From Clostridium disporicum (GTDB taxonomy: Bacteria > Bacillota > Clostridia > Clostridiales > Clostridiaceae): 64,000 nt of DNA. Under the pieces are notes generated by a model that was given only the letters and a program-made list of their open reading frames with translations, was not told where the DNA came from and searched no databases. The translations under genes were made by a program, and so were the position numbers. The DNA is taken from NCBI RefSeq assembly GCF_001405015.1, contig NZ_CYZX01000001.1, positions 62,001 to 126,000 of the forward strand. The letters are read 5' to 3'. This document shows positions 43,184 through 51,604 of this stretch, in pieces. How positions within the stretch are numbered: the first letter of the stretch is position 1; every line of letters starts with the position of its first letter.

Positions 43184-43222
43184 GCAGTAATAACGTATAA
43201 CCGTTGTTGCTGCCTTATTTTA
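43184..43222 (+). terminator. Terminator before the metallophosphoesterase promoter
   Basis: GCAGTAATAACG pairs imperfectly with CGTTGTTGCTGC, then CTTATTTTATT. Confidence 0.7.
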
Positions 43223-43238
43223 TTCTAATATAAAAATA

Positions 43239-43269
43239 TTGACTTGAAGTTAACTTTAAGGAGTATGGT
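43239..43269 (+). promoter_or_regulatory. MerR-type promoter of the metallophosphoesterase
   Basis: TTGACT (43239-43244), a 19-bp spacer containing TGAAGTTAACTTTAAG, then TATGGT (43264-43269). Confidence 0.75.
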
Positions 43270-43319
43270 TTATTTATATAGTAAGTAGATTATAAAGAAT
43301 AAAAGGGGAGGGAGATTAT

Positions 43320-44447
43320 ATGAATATATTATACTTTATTATTCCAGCATTACTTATGATATTGCTTAGCATCTATTTATATTATTATATTGCAAGAGCT
43401 TTACGAAGAGTAAAAGTAGATGTTAAAAAGAACCGAGTAAAATTAATAATTATTGCCTTAGTACTTATTATTATGTATTTTTCTCTCAGAGATTTAGGTA
43501 TAGGTATTGTTGTACTGCTTCATATCGTGGTTTTAGCACTTGTTATGGATCTTTTAAATTATATATTTAAGATAGCAAGTAAAAGAAATACTATAGCTTT
43601 TAATAAATGGAGAACAGTATATGAAAGTGGAATTGTTCCAATTATATTAACAGCAATTATATTAGCTTATGGGTATTGGAATATGAATGACATAGTAGAG
43701 AAGGGTTATAAGATATATACAAATAAGAATATAAGAGATGAAGGCTATAGAGTAGCAATGATTTCTGACCTTCACTATGGAACTGTTATGAATAGAGAGA
43801 AGCTACAAGCAGTTTGTAATGATATAGAAGAAGCAGAACCTGATATTGTAGTGCTTTGTGGGGATATTGTCGATGAAAAAACAACTGTTGAGCAGATGAA
43901 AGAAGCTACTGAAATTCTTGGAGATATTAAAAGTAAATATGGTGTATTTTATATATATGGTAATCATGATGATGCTAGATATTCCTCTATTCCTAGTTAT
44001 ACTAAAGATGAACTAAAGAATGAGTTATTATCAAATAATATTCATGTATTGGTAGATGAAAGCTATGAAATTAATGATGATCTTGTTATTGTTGGTAGAG
44101 ATGACGAAGGATTTTCAAAAGAAGAAGGAAGGAAAAGTAGTGAGGATTTAATAGCTAATATAGATAAGAGTAGGTTTATATTACTTTTAGACCATCAGCC
44201 ATCAGAACTTAATCTAAATAGCTCATTAGGATATGATTTGCAACTATCAGGTCATACTCATAAAGGTCAGATTTGGCCTGCGGGTTTAATAAGTGAATTG
44301 TTTAACTTTAATGAATTAGAATATGGATATAAAAAGATAGGAGATTATGAAATAATAGTTTCGTCAGGAATATCAGGATGGAATTATCCAATAAGGACTG
44401 GTTCTAAGTCAGAGTATTTAATTATTGATATAGAGAAGCAAAGTTAA
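43320..44447 (+). CDS. Membrane-anchored metallophosphoesterase (YkuE-like)
   Basis: A 375-residue protein. Four hydrophobic segments in the first 125 residues anchor a C-terminal calcineurin-like phosphoesterase. The metal motifs are SDLHYG (about residues 147-152), CGDIVD (about 180-185), YGNHDD (about 214-219), LDHQP and SGHTHKGQIWP (about 316-326). Relatives hydrolyse phosphoesters such as UDP-diacylglucosamine or cell-envelope lipids; the substrate here is unknown. A MerR-type promoter places it in the same putative regulon as the SDR and aldo/keto reductase. Confidence 0.88.
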   Translation: MNILYFIIPALLMILLSIYLYYYIARALRRVKVDVKKNRVKLIIIALVLIIMYFSLRDLGIGIVVLLHIVVLALVMDLLNYIFKIASKRNTIAFNKWRTVYESGIVPIILTAIILAYGYWNMNDIVEKGYKIYTNKNIRDEGYRVAMISDLHYGTVMNREKLQAVCNDIEEAEPDIVVLCGDIVDEKTTVEQMKEATEILGDIKSKYGVFYIYGNHDDARYSSIPSYTKDELKNELLSNNIHVLVDESYEINDDLVIVGRDDEGFSKEEGRKSSEDLIANIDKSRFILLLDHQPSELNLNSSLGYDLQLSGHTHKGQIWPAGLISELFNFNELEYGYKKIGDYEIIVSSGISGWNYPIRTGSKSEYLIIDIEKQS

Positions 44448-44538
44448 AAAATAAATAGGAAAGTTTAAAAATATATGTATAGACTGACCTCATAAAAAAG
44501 AAAATAATAAGAGTTACATTTTTAGGAGGGAATATAAT

Positions 44539-46161
44539 TTGTATATATTAATTAGTCTTATAGGAGGCCTTGGTTTATTTCTTTATGGAATAAGTGTTAT
44601 GGGTGAAGGTCTTCAAAAATCAACTGGTCCTAAATTAGAAAAAGCTATTGGTCTTTTAACTAGTAATATAGTTATGGGTGTACTAGTAGGAACTGTAGTT
44701 ACAGGGATAATTCAAAGTAGTGGGGCTACAACTGTTATGGTTGTTGGATTCGTTAATGCAGGGATAATGAGCCTTTATCAAGCAATAGGAGTAATAATGG
44801 GTGCTAATATAGGAACAACAGTTACAGCTCAGCTTGTATCTTTTGATGTTAGTATATTGTCATCCATAGCTCTTGGAATAGGGATAGTTTTACATATGAT
44901 TGGCTCAAAATCTAAACCTATGCTTAAAAATATATCTGAAATACTAATTGGATTTGCAATATTATTTATAGGTATGAGGTTTATGAAGGATGCAGTAGCT
45001 CCGTTATCAGAATATCCAGCTGTGAGAAAAGTATTAGCAGAGCTTGCACATCAACCAATTCTAGCTTTAATTGCGGGATTTTTAATGACAACAATATTAC
45101 AAAGCTCTAGTGCATCTATGGGAATATTAATAGCATTGTCTTCACAAGGATTAATGCCACTACAAGCAGCATTACCTATATTATATGGTGATAACATAGG
45201 TAGTTGTACAACATCTCTTATTTCAAGCGTAGGTGCAAATAAGAATGCTAAAAGAGCTGCTACTATGCACTTGTGTTTTAATGTAATTGGAACTATTTTA
45301 TTTATGCTTGTATTAAACAAACCTATAACTATGGTGGTTCAATACTTAAATCCAACTGATCCTGCAAGGCAAATAGCAAATTCACATACTTTATTTAATA
45401 TAGTAAATGTGATATTGTTACTACCATTCTCTAAGTTTATAGTTAAATTAGCTATGTTAATTATACCTGATAAAGCTGGTGAAGAAGAAGTTGACAATGC
45501 TATTACAAAATACTTAGACACAAGAATGTTAGAAACACCTGCAATAGCTTATGGTAATATAATTAGAGAATCTCTTAGAATGGGTGGAAAAGCTAAATAT
45601 TGTTTTAGTAGTGCTACAAATGCTTTGATTGATAAGTCTCAAAAAGGTGTAAATGAAAGCTTAGAAAAAGAAAAGCTTGTAAATGCTCAGCAAAAAGAAA
45701 TTATAAATTATTTAATAAAGCTTTCAAATAAGGCATTAGATGAAAAGATGAGGTTATCTCTAGATTTATTATTCCATACAATAAACGATATTGAAAGAGT
45801 TGGAGACTTATCAGAAAATATTGCAGAATTAGCACAAGAGTCTATTAATAATAATGTTAACTTTTCAGAAGAAGCTATAGCTGAAATACAAAATATATTT
45901 AACAAAACTTTAGAGGCGTATAGTTTAGCTTTAGATGCTATGAAAGGAAATGACGTAAATATTTCTAAGCGTGTTATTATACTAGAAGAAACTGTAGATG
46001 AATTAGATAAAGATTATAGAAATGAACATATGAGAAGATTAAACAAAAATATTTGCAGTGTAGATTCAGGTATAATATATTTAGATTTATTAACAAATAT
46101 TGAAAGAATTTCAGACCATGCTGCAAGCATTGCTAAGAGAGTTATAATGGTTAATGAGTAG
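44539..46161 (+). CDS. Na+/phosphate cotransporter family protein with PhoU-like tail
   Basis: A 540-residue protein. Residues 1-320 hold two inverted Na/Pi repeats, with GIIQSSGATTVMVVGFVNAG (about 55-74) and TTILQSSSASMGILIALSSQG (about 184-204) as the QSS signatures. Residues about 340-540 are a PhoU-like helical domain (INDIERVGDLSENIAE, IERISDHAASIAKR). This is the usual layout of bacterial NptA-type carriers. It imports phosphate with sodium. The start is TTG at 44539, 9 nt after AGGAGGG. It is 91 bp after the metallophosphoesterase and may be on the same transcript. Confidence 0.88.
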   Translation: MYILISLIGGLGLFLYGISVMGEGLQKSTGPKLEKAIGLLTSNIVMGVLVGTVVTGIIQSSGATTVMVVGFVNAGIMSLYQAIGVIMGANIGTTVTAQLVSFDVSILSSIALGIGIVLHMIGSKSKPMLKNISEILIGFAILFIGMRFMKDAVAPLSEYPAVRKVLAELAHQPILALIAGFLMTTILQSSSASMGILIALSSQGLMPLQAALPILYGDNIGSCTTSLISSVGANKNAKRAATMHLCFNVIGTILFMLVLNKPITMVVQYLNPTDPARQIANSHTLFNIVNVILLLPFSKFIVKLAMLIIPDKAGEEEVDNAITKYLDTRMLETPAIAYGNIIRESLRMGGKAKYCFSSATNALIDKSQKGVNESLEKEKLVNAQQKEIINYLIKLSNKALDEKMRLSLDLLFHTINDIERVGDLSENIAELAQESINNNVNFSEEAIAEIQNIFNKTLEAYSLALDAMKGNDVNISKRVIILEETVDELDKDYRNEHMRRLNKNICSVDSGIIYLDLLTNIERISDHAASIAKRVIMVNE

Positions 46162-46275
46162 GTTAAAGTTAAGGTGTAGAGTATTTAAAAGAAAGTTTGT
46201 TATTTTAAGATTAGATGATATAATTTATTCAAAATATAATTAAGATAGCGGTAGCTAGGATGGGAGGGATTGATT

Positions 46276-46650
46276 TTGGATAAATTGTTGATTACAAAGA
46301 TTATGGGCAAAAAAGATGCAGTAGATTTAGATGATTCAGTTTATAACTTAAGAGATGTATGTGATGAATTAAGAAATATAATTATATTAAATTTACCTAT
46401 CGAGGATGAGTTTAAAGTAAGAAATAGAAGACGACTTAAAGCTATATATGATATTGTAAAACCTATGACAGATAAACTAAAGGATGATAGCTATATTCAA
46501 GGGTATACAAATAGTAAAAAGTACTTGCTTAAATATATAGAAGATATGACTGCATACATTGAAGGAATATTATCAGCTATGGAGCCTTTAGATTTTAAAA
46601 ACTTTACTTATTATACAAATATGTTAATGGATTTAGTTTTAGTTTATTAG
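46276..46650 (+). CDS. Hypothetical helical protein
   Basis: About 124 residues, all helical, not recognised. It contains DDSVYNLRDVCDELRNIIILNL and a basic turn VRNRRRLKAIYDIVKPM. A TTG two codons earlier (46270) is only 2 nt after GGAGG, so the TTG at 46276, 7 nt after GGAGGG, is favoured. It sits alone between the Na/Pi carrier and a terminator. Confidence 0.55.
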   Translation: MDKLLITKIMGKKDAVDLDDSVYNLRDVCDELRNIIILNLPIEDEFKVRNRRRLKAIYDIVKPMTDKLKDDSYIQGYTNSKKYLLKYIEDMTAYIEGILSAMEPLDFKNFTYYTNMLMDLVLVY

Positions 46651-46716
46651 AAGTTTCTAATTTATAAAAGATGAAATTAAGATATAAAATATGGACTAAG
46701 CTAAAAGTTCGATTTT

Positions 46717-46755
46717 GGTAGTAGTGACTAGTAAATATGTTACTGCTACCTTTTT
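46717..46755 (+). terminator. Terminator before the aldo/keto reductase operon
   Basis: GGTAGTAGTGAC pairs with GTTACTGCTACC (two mismatches), then TTTTT. Confidence 0.75.
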
Positions 46756-46780
46756 ATTTTTTATTTTAATATAAAAAATA

Positions 46781-46811
46781 TTGACTTGGAGTTAACTCTA
46801 AGGAGTATAGT
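46781..46811 (+). promoter_or_regulatory. MerR-type promoter of the aldo/keto reductase-MerR operon
   Basis: TTGACT (46781-46786), a 19-bp spacer with the dyad CTTGGAGTTAACTCTAAG, then TATAGT (46806-46811). It probably drives the operon that encodes the MerR regulator itself. Confidence 0.78.
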
Positions 46812-46888
46812 GGGATTAGGTAAAATTTATATAAAAAGAGTATTTAGTTAATTGAATTATTAAGAGAGAATAAATGGAGGATAAAACT

Positions 46889-48013
46889 ATGGAGCAAAAG
46901 AAATTAGGGTTTGGATTTATGAGACTACCAATTACAAATAAGGAAGACCAGTCTAGTATCGATTATAAACAAGTGAATGATATGGTAGATGTATTTATGG
47001 AAAGAGGATTTACTTATTTTGATACAGCATATATGTATCATAACTTTATAAGTGAATCAGTAATAAAAGAAGCTGTTGTAAAACGTTATCCAAGAAATGC
47101 TTTTACAATTGCAACAAAAATGCCTACTATGTTTTTGAAAAAGGAAGAAGATTTAGAGAGAATCTTTAATGAACAGTTAGATAAGGTTGGAGTAGAGTAT
47201 TTTGATTATTATTTACTTCATAACCTTGGAGTGAGTAATTATGAGATAGCAAAGAAATTTGATGCTTTTAAATTTATTAAAAGCAAGAAAGAAGAAGGTA
47301 AAGTTAAAAAAATAGGATTTTCATTTCATGATACTGCAGACTTACTAGATACAATTCTAACAGAGCATCCAGAGGTTGATTTTGTTCAGCTTCAACTTAA
47401 CTATATTGATTGGGATAATGAAAGTATTCAATCAAGAAAATGTTATGAAGTAGCTACAAAGCATAATAAACCTGTAATAGTTATGGAGCCAATTAAAGGA
47501 GGAACATTAGCTAACGTTCCACCTAAAGCAGAACAATTATTCAAAGAATATCACAATGATATGTCAGTTCCATCTTGGGCAATTAGATTTGCAGCAAGTC
47601 ATAAAAATGTTATGATGGTCTTAAGTGGAATGTCTACAATGGAGCAACTATTAGATAATACAGGATATATGGAAAAATTTAAACCGTTTAATGAAGAGGA
47701 ATATGATATTATAAATAAGGTAGTAGATATAATAAATGATTCTATAGAAATACCTTGTACTGCATGTCAATATTGTGTAGATGGATGTCCTAAAAAAATT
47801 GATATACCAAAGTATTTTGCTTTATATAATGCAGAAAAACAATCAGAAAGCAAAGGTTTTTCTACTCAAGGTGTATATTATGCAAATTTAACTAAAACAT
47901 ATGGAAAAGCTTCTGAATGTATTAATTGCAAGAAGTGTGAAAAAAGTTGTCCACAGCATTTAAATATAACAGAATACCTAAAGAATGTTGCTATGACTTT
48001 TGAAAATAAATAA
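46889..48013 (+). CDS. Aldo/keto reductase with C-terminal 4Fe-4S motifs
   Basis: A 374-residue protein. Residues 1-270 are an aldo/keto reductase barrel: GFGFMRLP at the start, FDTAYMYH (catalytic Asp/Tyr, about 43-50), ATKMP (Lys) and YYLLHNLG (His). The tail carries CTACQYCVDGCP (about 293-304) and CINCKKCEKSCP (about 345-356), two ferredoxin-like clusters, the arrangement of many anaerobe AKRs. It would reduce aldehydes or ketones, possibly with ferredoxin electrons. The ATG at 46889 is 8 nt after GGAGG; a preceding ATG coincides with that site. A MerR gene follows 31 bp downstream. Confidence 0.9.
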   Translation: MEQKKLGFGFMRLPITNKEDQSSIDYKQVNDMVDVFMERGFTYFDTAYMYHNFISESVIKEAVVKRYPRNAFTIATKMPTMFLKKEEDLERIFNEQLDKVGVEYFDYYLLHNLGVSNYEIAKKFDAFKFIKSKKEEGKVKKIGFSFHDTADLLDTILTEHPEVDFVQLQLNYIDWDNESIQSRKCYEVATKHNKPVIVMEPIKGGTLANVPPKAEQLFKEYHNDMSVPSWAIRFAASHKNVMMVLSGMSTMEQLLDNTGYMEKFKPFNEEEYDIINKVVDIINDSIEIPCTACQYCVDGCPKKIDIPKYFALYNAEKQSESKGFSTQGVYYANLTKTYGKASECINCKKCEKSCPQHLNITEYLKNVAMTFENK

Positions 48014-48044
48014 ATATAGCTTAAAGATAAAAGGGAGATAGTAT

Positions 48045-48431
48045 ATGACAATTACAGAAGTAAGTAGAAAATATAATTTAACAGCAGATACATTGAGATA
48101 TTATGAAAGAATTGGATTAATTCCTCCCGTAAACAGAAATAATAGTGGAGTAAGAGATTTCACTGAAGAAGATTGCAATTGGGTACAGTTTATAAAATGT
48201 ATGAGAGGTGCAGGCCTTTCCATTGAAGTTTTAATAGAGTATGTTAAAATGTTCCAAGAGGGTAATTCTACAATAAAAGCTAGAAAAGAGCTTTTAATAG
48301 AACAACGTAATCATTTAGCAGATAAAATTAAAGAAATGCAAGAGACTTTAGATAGGCTTGATAAAAAAATTGATGGTTACGAAGAGAGAGTTCTTATTAA
48401 AGAACAAGAATTATCAAAAACAGATAAGTAA
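48045..48431 (+). CDS. MerR-family transcriptional regulator
   Basis: A 128-residue regulator. The winged HTH is at residues 1-70 (ITEVSRKYNLTADTLRYYERIGLIPP, then FTEEDCNWVQFI), followed by a dimerisation coiled coil (about 80-120, ERRNHLADKIKEMQETLDRLDKKI-like). There is no cysteine cluster of metal-sensing MerR proteins (one Cys at 46-52 in the HTH region), so it is of the AdhR/YraB-like aldehyde- or electrophile-sensing group. It is 31 bp after the aldo/keto reductase. It is the best candidate for the five 19-bp-spacer promoters in this window. Confidence 0.88.
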   Translation: MTITEVSRKYNLTADTLRYYERIGLIPPVNRNNSGVRDFTEEDCNWVQFIKCMRGAGLSIEVLIEYVKMFQEGNSTIKARKELLIEQRNHLADKIKEMQETLDRLDKKIDGYEERVLIKEQELSKTDK

Positions 48432-48497
48432 AATTTATATATTTGCTATTTAAGCATAAGAAAAAATACTTATTATAATACGACTTTAGGGGGATTT

Positions 48498-48884
48498 ATG
48501 CAGTTTAAAAAGATACATCATATAGCAATAATATGCTCAGACTATAAAACATCTAAAGAGTTTTATGTAGAAAAGCTAGGTCTTAGAATTATTAGAGAGA
48601 TATACAGAGAAGAAAGAGATTCATACAAGTTAGATTTAGAAATAGGAGATAGTCAGATTGAATTATTTTCTTTTCCAAATGCACCAAAAAGACCAAGCTA
48701 TCCTGAAGCTCAAGGCTTAAGACATCTAGCTTTTGAAGTTGATGATATAGAAAAAGCAGTTGAGGAGCTAAAGCAAAAAGGGATTAAAACTGAACCTATA
48801 AGAGTAGATGAATGTACAGGTAGAAAGTTTACTTTCTTTGAGGATCCAGATAAGTTACCATTAGAGCTATATTCAAAAGTGTAA
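48498..48884 (+). CDS. VOC-superfamily (glyoxalase-like) protein
   Basis: A 128-residue protein of the vicinal oxygen chelate fold. Metal-ligand candidates lie in FKKIHHIAIICSDY (His), IELFSFPN (Glu), GLRHLAFEVDD (His) and LPLELYSK (Glu), the four ligands of glyoxalase I-like enzymes. It probably handles methylglyoxal-type or other reactive metabolites, in line with the neighbouring aldo/keto reductase. It may have its own promoter, since ATTATAAT is 20 bp upstream. The start has AGGGGGATTT. Confidence 0.85.
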   Translation: MQFKKIHHIAIICSDYKTSKEFYVEKLGLRIIREIYREERDSYKLDLEIGDSQIELFSFPNAPKRPSYPEAQGLRHLAFEVDDIEKAVEELKQKGIKTEPIRVDECTGRKFTFFEDPDKLPLELYSKV

Positions 48885-49192
48885 CCATAATTATAAGTTG
48901 AAGATAGTATATAAAAATAGTTAGTAGAGTTAAGAGTTTAGAAATAAAGACAGTATAGTAGTTTTTATATTAACTCTTAACTTTAAAGCTATTTATAAAT
49001 GAAGTAAGCTATGATTATATATAATTTATATAAGATATGAATTAAAAGCTTCTTCAAATTATAATTTAAATTTAATTACAATTATAATTTGAAATATATG
49101 GTAAACGATATAACTGTATGTTATACTTATATCAAAGTATTTTATTACACTTTAAGTAAACGTATTCAATTATTATTCAAGGAGGATTTGAT
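48885..49192. other. Non-coding gap with long AT palindrome
   Basis: A 10-bp inverted repeat (GTTAAGAGTT at about 48931 / AACTCTTAAC at about 48972) with a wide loop could be a terminator for the VOC gene. At 49053-49066 and 49080-49093 TTCAAATTATAATT pairs perfectly with AATTATAATTTGAA, a 14-bp palindromic arm pair around 13 bp. No T-run follows, so the second is more likely an operator or cruciform than a terminator. Confidence 0.6.
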
Positions 49193-49318
49193 ATGTGTAA
49201 AGAGGAATCAAAAAACGTAATTCAAATGGATGAAATAATAGAAGTAGAAAAAGTTGATGTTAAAGAAGATAATAAAGACGATAAAATTAGAGAATATGAA
49301 GATTTATTAGGATATTAA
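49193..49318 (+). CDS. Small acidic peptide, 41 residues
   Basis: ATG 49193 opens a 41-codon frame reading MCKEESKNVIQMDEII and ending REYEDLLGY. It is strongly acidic with a single Cys at position 2 and no hydrophobic helix. AAGGAGG lies 7 nt upstream, one of the best ribosome sites in the window, so it is probably expressed. No maturation enzyme is adjacent, so a natural-product precursor is not supported. The gene at 49470 follows after 151 bp. Confidence 0.5.
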   Translation: MCKEESKNVIQMDEIIEVEKVDVKEDNKDDKIREYEDLLGY

Positions 49319-49469
49319 AAACAGAAGAGTATATCATAAATAAACTAATTAAAAGAGGTGAATTTCATCTCTTTTTTTATTTAATATTTTATAGCTTATT
49401 TATTTAAGAACATTCTAAAGAAAATTTTTGTATTATTATATTAGCATTTAAATTTTAGGAGGCATTAAT

Positions 49470-50087
49470 GTGTCATCAGATTTAAAAGAGTTAAAGGGGT
49501 TAATATGCAGAAAGAGAATATCTAAAATTAAAAAGAAATACGAAAGCGCAGAAAAGAGGGTTTATAGAAAGCTACTAGATTGTAATAAGAATAAAAATGA
49601 AGAATATTTAACTAAGTGTGTATTTATTGAGTTTAAAAAAAGATATTTTTCAGATTTTTGTAAAAGAGTAGATGATTTAGTAACTAGTTATACTGTTGGA
49701 ATTGAACCAGCAATGAGAGAGTATGTTTTTGCAAAAAGAAGAGATAGAACTTTTGAAGTACTAGTTTTAATAAAAAACATATTAGATAGAAATTGTATAC
49801 GTTGGGCTATTATGAATGATTATATAAAATGTAGAGAGGAGTGCATCTGTCCTGAAAGTATTTGTATAGTCGTTTCTAAAGAACATATGAATGCAGCATG
49901 TAATATTTTTAATGTAATTGGAGAGAAAAGAGGAGAGAATATCTATATAGTTAATGGGGTAGAGGTTCATCTTAGCTTTGGATATGCTATAGAAAATAGA
50001 AGTTATAATCTTAAGGAGTATGATATAGGTTATTGTAATCTAGATAGTGAAAATATTCCTGTGCTAGTAGAACCAAGAAATTCATAA
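49470..50087 (+). CDS. Hypothetical protein, possible nucleotidyltransferase-like fold
   Basis: A 205-residue basic protein. The N-terminus is a helical region with many Lys/Arg. The middle reads IRWAIMNDYIKCREECICPESICIVVSKEHMNAACNIFNVIGEKRGENIYIVNGVEVHLS, an alternation of strands and helices that resembles diverged MNT-fold proteins, though the GS...DxD signature is absent. The start is GTG at 49470, 7 nt after AGGAGG (an ATG two bases earlier is out of frame). It is followed by another unknown gene after 32 bp; the three small genes 49193-50731 may form one transcript. Confidence 0.45.
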   Translation: MSSDLKELKGLICRKRISKIKKKYESAEKRVYRKLLDCNKNKNEEYLTKCVFIEFKKRYFSDFCKRVDDLVTSYTVGIEPAMREYVFAKRRDRTFEVLVLIKNILDRNCIRWAIMNDYIKCREECICPESICIVVSKEHMNAACNIFNVIGEKRGENIYIVNGVEVHLSFGYAIENRSYNLKEYDIGYCNLDSENIPVLVEPRNS

Positions 50088-50119
50088 TATAGTATATAGT
50101 AATTCTATAGAGGAAACCT

Positions 50120-50731
50120 ATGACAAAAAGAAAAAAAAGAAAAAAATCATTTTGTGAGGATTTTGATAGATTCAAACTACCTCCTTGTGCTAAGTTTTTA
50201 GGCAGTAATAACCCTTTTGTTAAAGATGGTAAGATAATATATAGAAATAATAATAGATTGTATTTATTCTTAAGTTTTAATACAAAGTCAAATGTAGGTA
50301 AGACGTATAATCCTATGGATCCAAGTACCTACAGTTCAACTGGAGTTGGAAATTTACAAATTGAATTATATTTTTTTATAATTGGCTTATTTATTAATGA
50401 AGTTCAAAAAGGGAATATTAAAGATTATGAAAATATATCAATACATGAAGATGATAATGCAGATAAATTTATTAAAAATGTTTTAGATAATGAATATAAT
50501 ATTACTACAGAATTTGTACCATCCTTAACTTACTTAATTTCTAATGCAAGTGCTGTAATCCCTGTATTTACAGGTGTTATAGATATAAGTCCTATAAATT
50601 TTTATATTATATTAATGTTAAGTAGGTTTTATGGGGATTACGGATTATTATTTAGTGATAATGCCTATGTAACAAATGATTTTATTAATTTAGCTTTGGC
50701 AAATACTTATGTAGAGTTTTATAAATGCTAA
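50120..50731 (+). CDS. Hypothetical protein
   Basis: A 203-residue protein, not recognised. It starts with a very basic segment (TKRKKRKK), then DFDRFKLPPCAKFLGSN, and hydrophobic stretches at about residues 78-95 and 155-175. The segment MLSRFYGDYGLLFSD (about 163-177) is similar to one in the membrane protein at 38610. The ribosome site is AGAGGAAACCT. A probable terminator lies at 50811. Confidence 0.5.
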   Translation: MTKRKKRKKSFCEDFDRFKLPPCAKFLGSNNPFVKDGKIIYRNNNRLYLFLSFNTKSNVGKTYNPMDPSTYSSTGVGNLQIELYFFIIGLFINEVQKGNIKDYENISIHEDDNADKFIKNVLDNEYNITTEFVPSLTYLISNASAVIPVFTGVIDISPINFYIILMLSRFYGDYGLLFSDNAYVTNDFINLALANTYVEFYKC

Positions 50732-51076
50732 TAATGTTTTATTAAATGATGAAAATAATTTAAATGAATAAATGTATTAGGTAGAATATAATTATATACG
50801 GAATTTATAAGCACTACTATTAAGAATAATATTCTTAGGGTAGTGTTTATTTTTTAAAAAAGAAAAAATAAAAGAGCTAAAGTTATTGCTCATGTCTTAT
50901 AGAAAGGGATATATAAAAGAAAATAATTAGCTAAACTTTAATTAAACTATATTTTTGAAAGAATATAATTAAAAAAATTACAATAAAAACATAATTTAAT
51001 ATATATATCCATATAAAAATGTGATATAATGTTAAGACATTATATAAGGTATAGGGAATAAAAGGGGGAGAAAATT
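50732..51076. other. Non-coding gap with terminator
   Basis: At 50811-50856 CACTAC...TTAAGAATA pairs with TATTCTTA...GTAGTG, followed by TTTATTTTTT, a credible terminator. The rest is AT-rich; a -10-like TATAAT occurs at 51024-51029, about 50 bp before the next gene. Confidence 0.65.
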
Positions 51077-51415
51077 ATGGGAATATACAGTTTCGATGTG
51101 AAATTAACTTTAGATGAAACCATTAAGAGGTTAGATGCAGGTATAATATCAGGAACAATTACAGAAAAGATTGATTTTCATGAAATTAACTCACAAGGTA
51201 AAAATAAAGCAGTTGTTATGGTTTATGAAAAAAAATATTTTAGAGCGAGTAATAGACTAACTTTAACGTTATGTTTAGAAGAGTTAGAAAACAAAACTCA
51301 TATTCATGTTATAGGTATTAGTGGAATAGAAAAAGCTATTACAGGAAACGGTGAAGCAAGTGAAAAATTCACTAGTTTACCAAGAGAAATATTAGAAGAT
51401 TATATAATAGAATAA
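51077..51415 (+). CDS. Small hypothetical protein (possibly DUF6054-like)
   Basis: A 112-residue alpha/beta protein: FDVKLTLDETIKRLDAGIISGTITEKIDF at the start, RLTLTLCLEELENKTHIHVIGISG, and EKFTSLPREILEDYI at the end. I associate this layout with small clostridial DUF6054-type proteins, though this is from memory. Function unknown. The ribosome site GGGGGAGAAAATT is strong, and a perfect terminator follows. Confidence 0.6.
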   Translation: MGIYSFDVKLTLDETIKRLDAGIISGTITEKIDFHEINSQGKNKAVVMVYEKKYFRASNRLTLTLCLEELENKTHIHVIGISGIEKAITGNGEASEKFTSLPREILEDYIIE

Positions 51416-51425
51416 TATAAAGATT

Positions 51426-51473
51426 AAATAGATGGATATAAAAATAATTATTTTTATATCCATCTATTTTATT
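51426..51473 (+). terminator. Terminator after the DUF6054-like gene
   Basis: Perfect 20-bp stem (core ATAGATGGATATAAAAAT) with a 4-nt loop and TTTATTT tail. Confidence 0.88.
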
Positions 51474-51604
51474 TAAATTATAAGATATATAAATCAACAG
51501 AACATAGAGAGATTAAATAAATATATTCTTGTGAAAGATTTATGAAATTGAGAATATAATAGCTTTATATAATAAAACGAGCGTATTTTAGGGGGAGTAG
51601 GAAG

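Noticed and set aside
49193..49318. Ribosomal peptide (RiPP) precursor
   Set aside because: Only one Cys, no leader-core pattern and no radical SAM, LanM or YcaO-type enzyme nearby.
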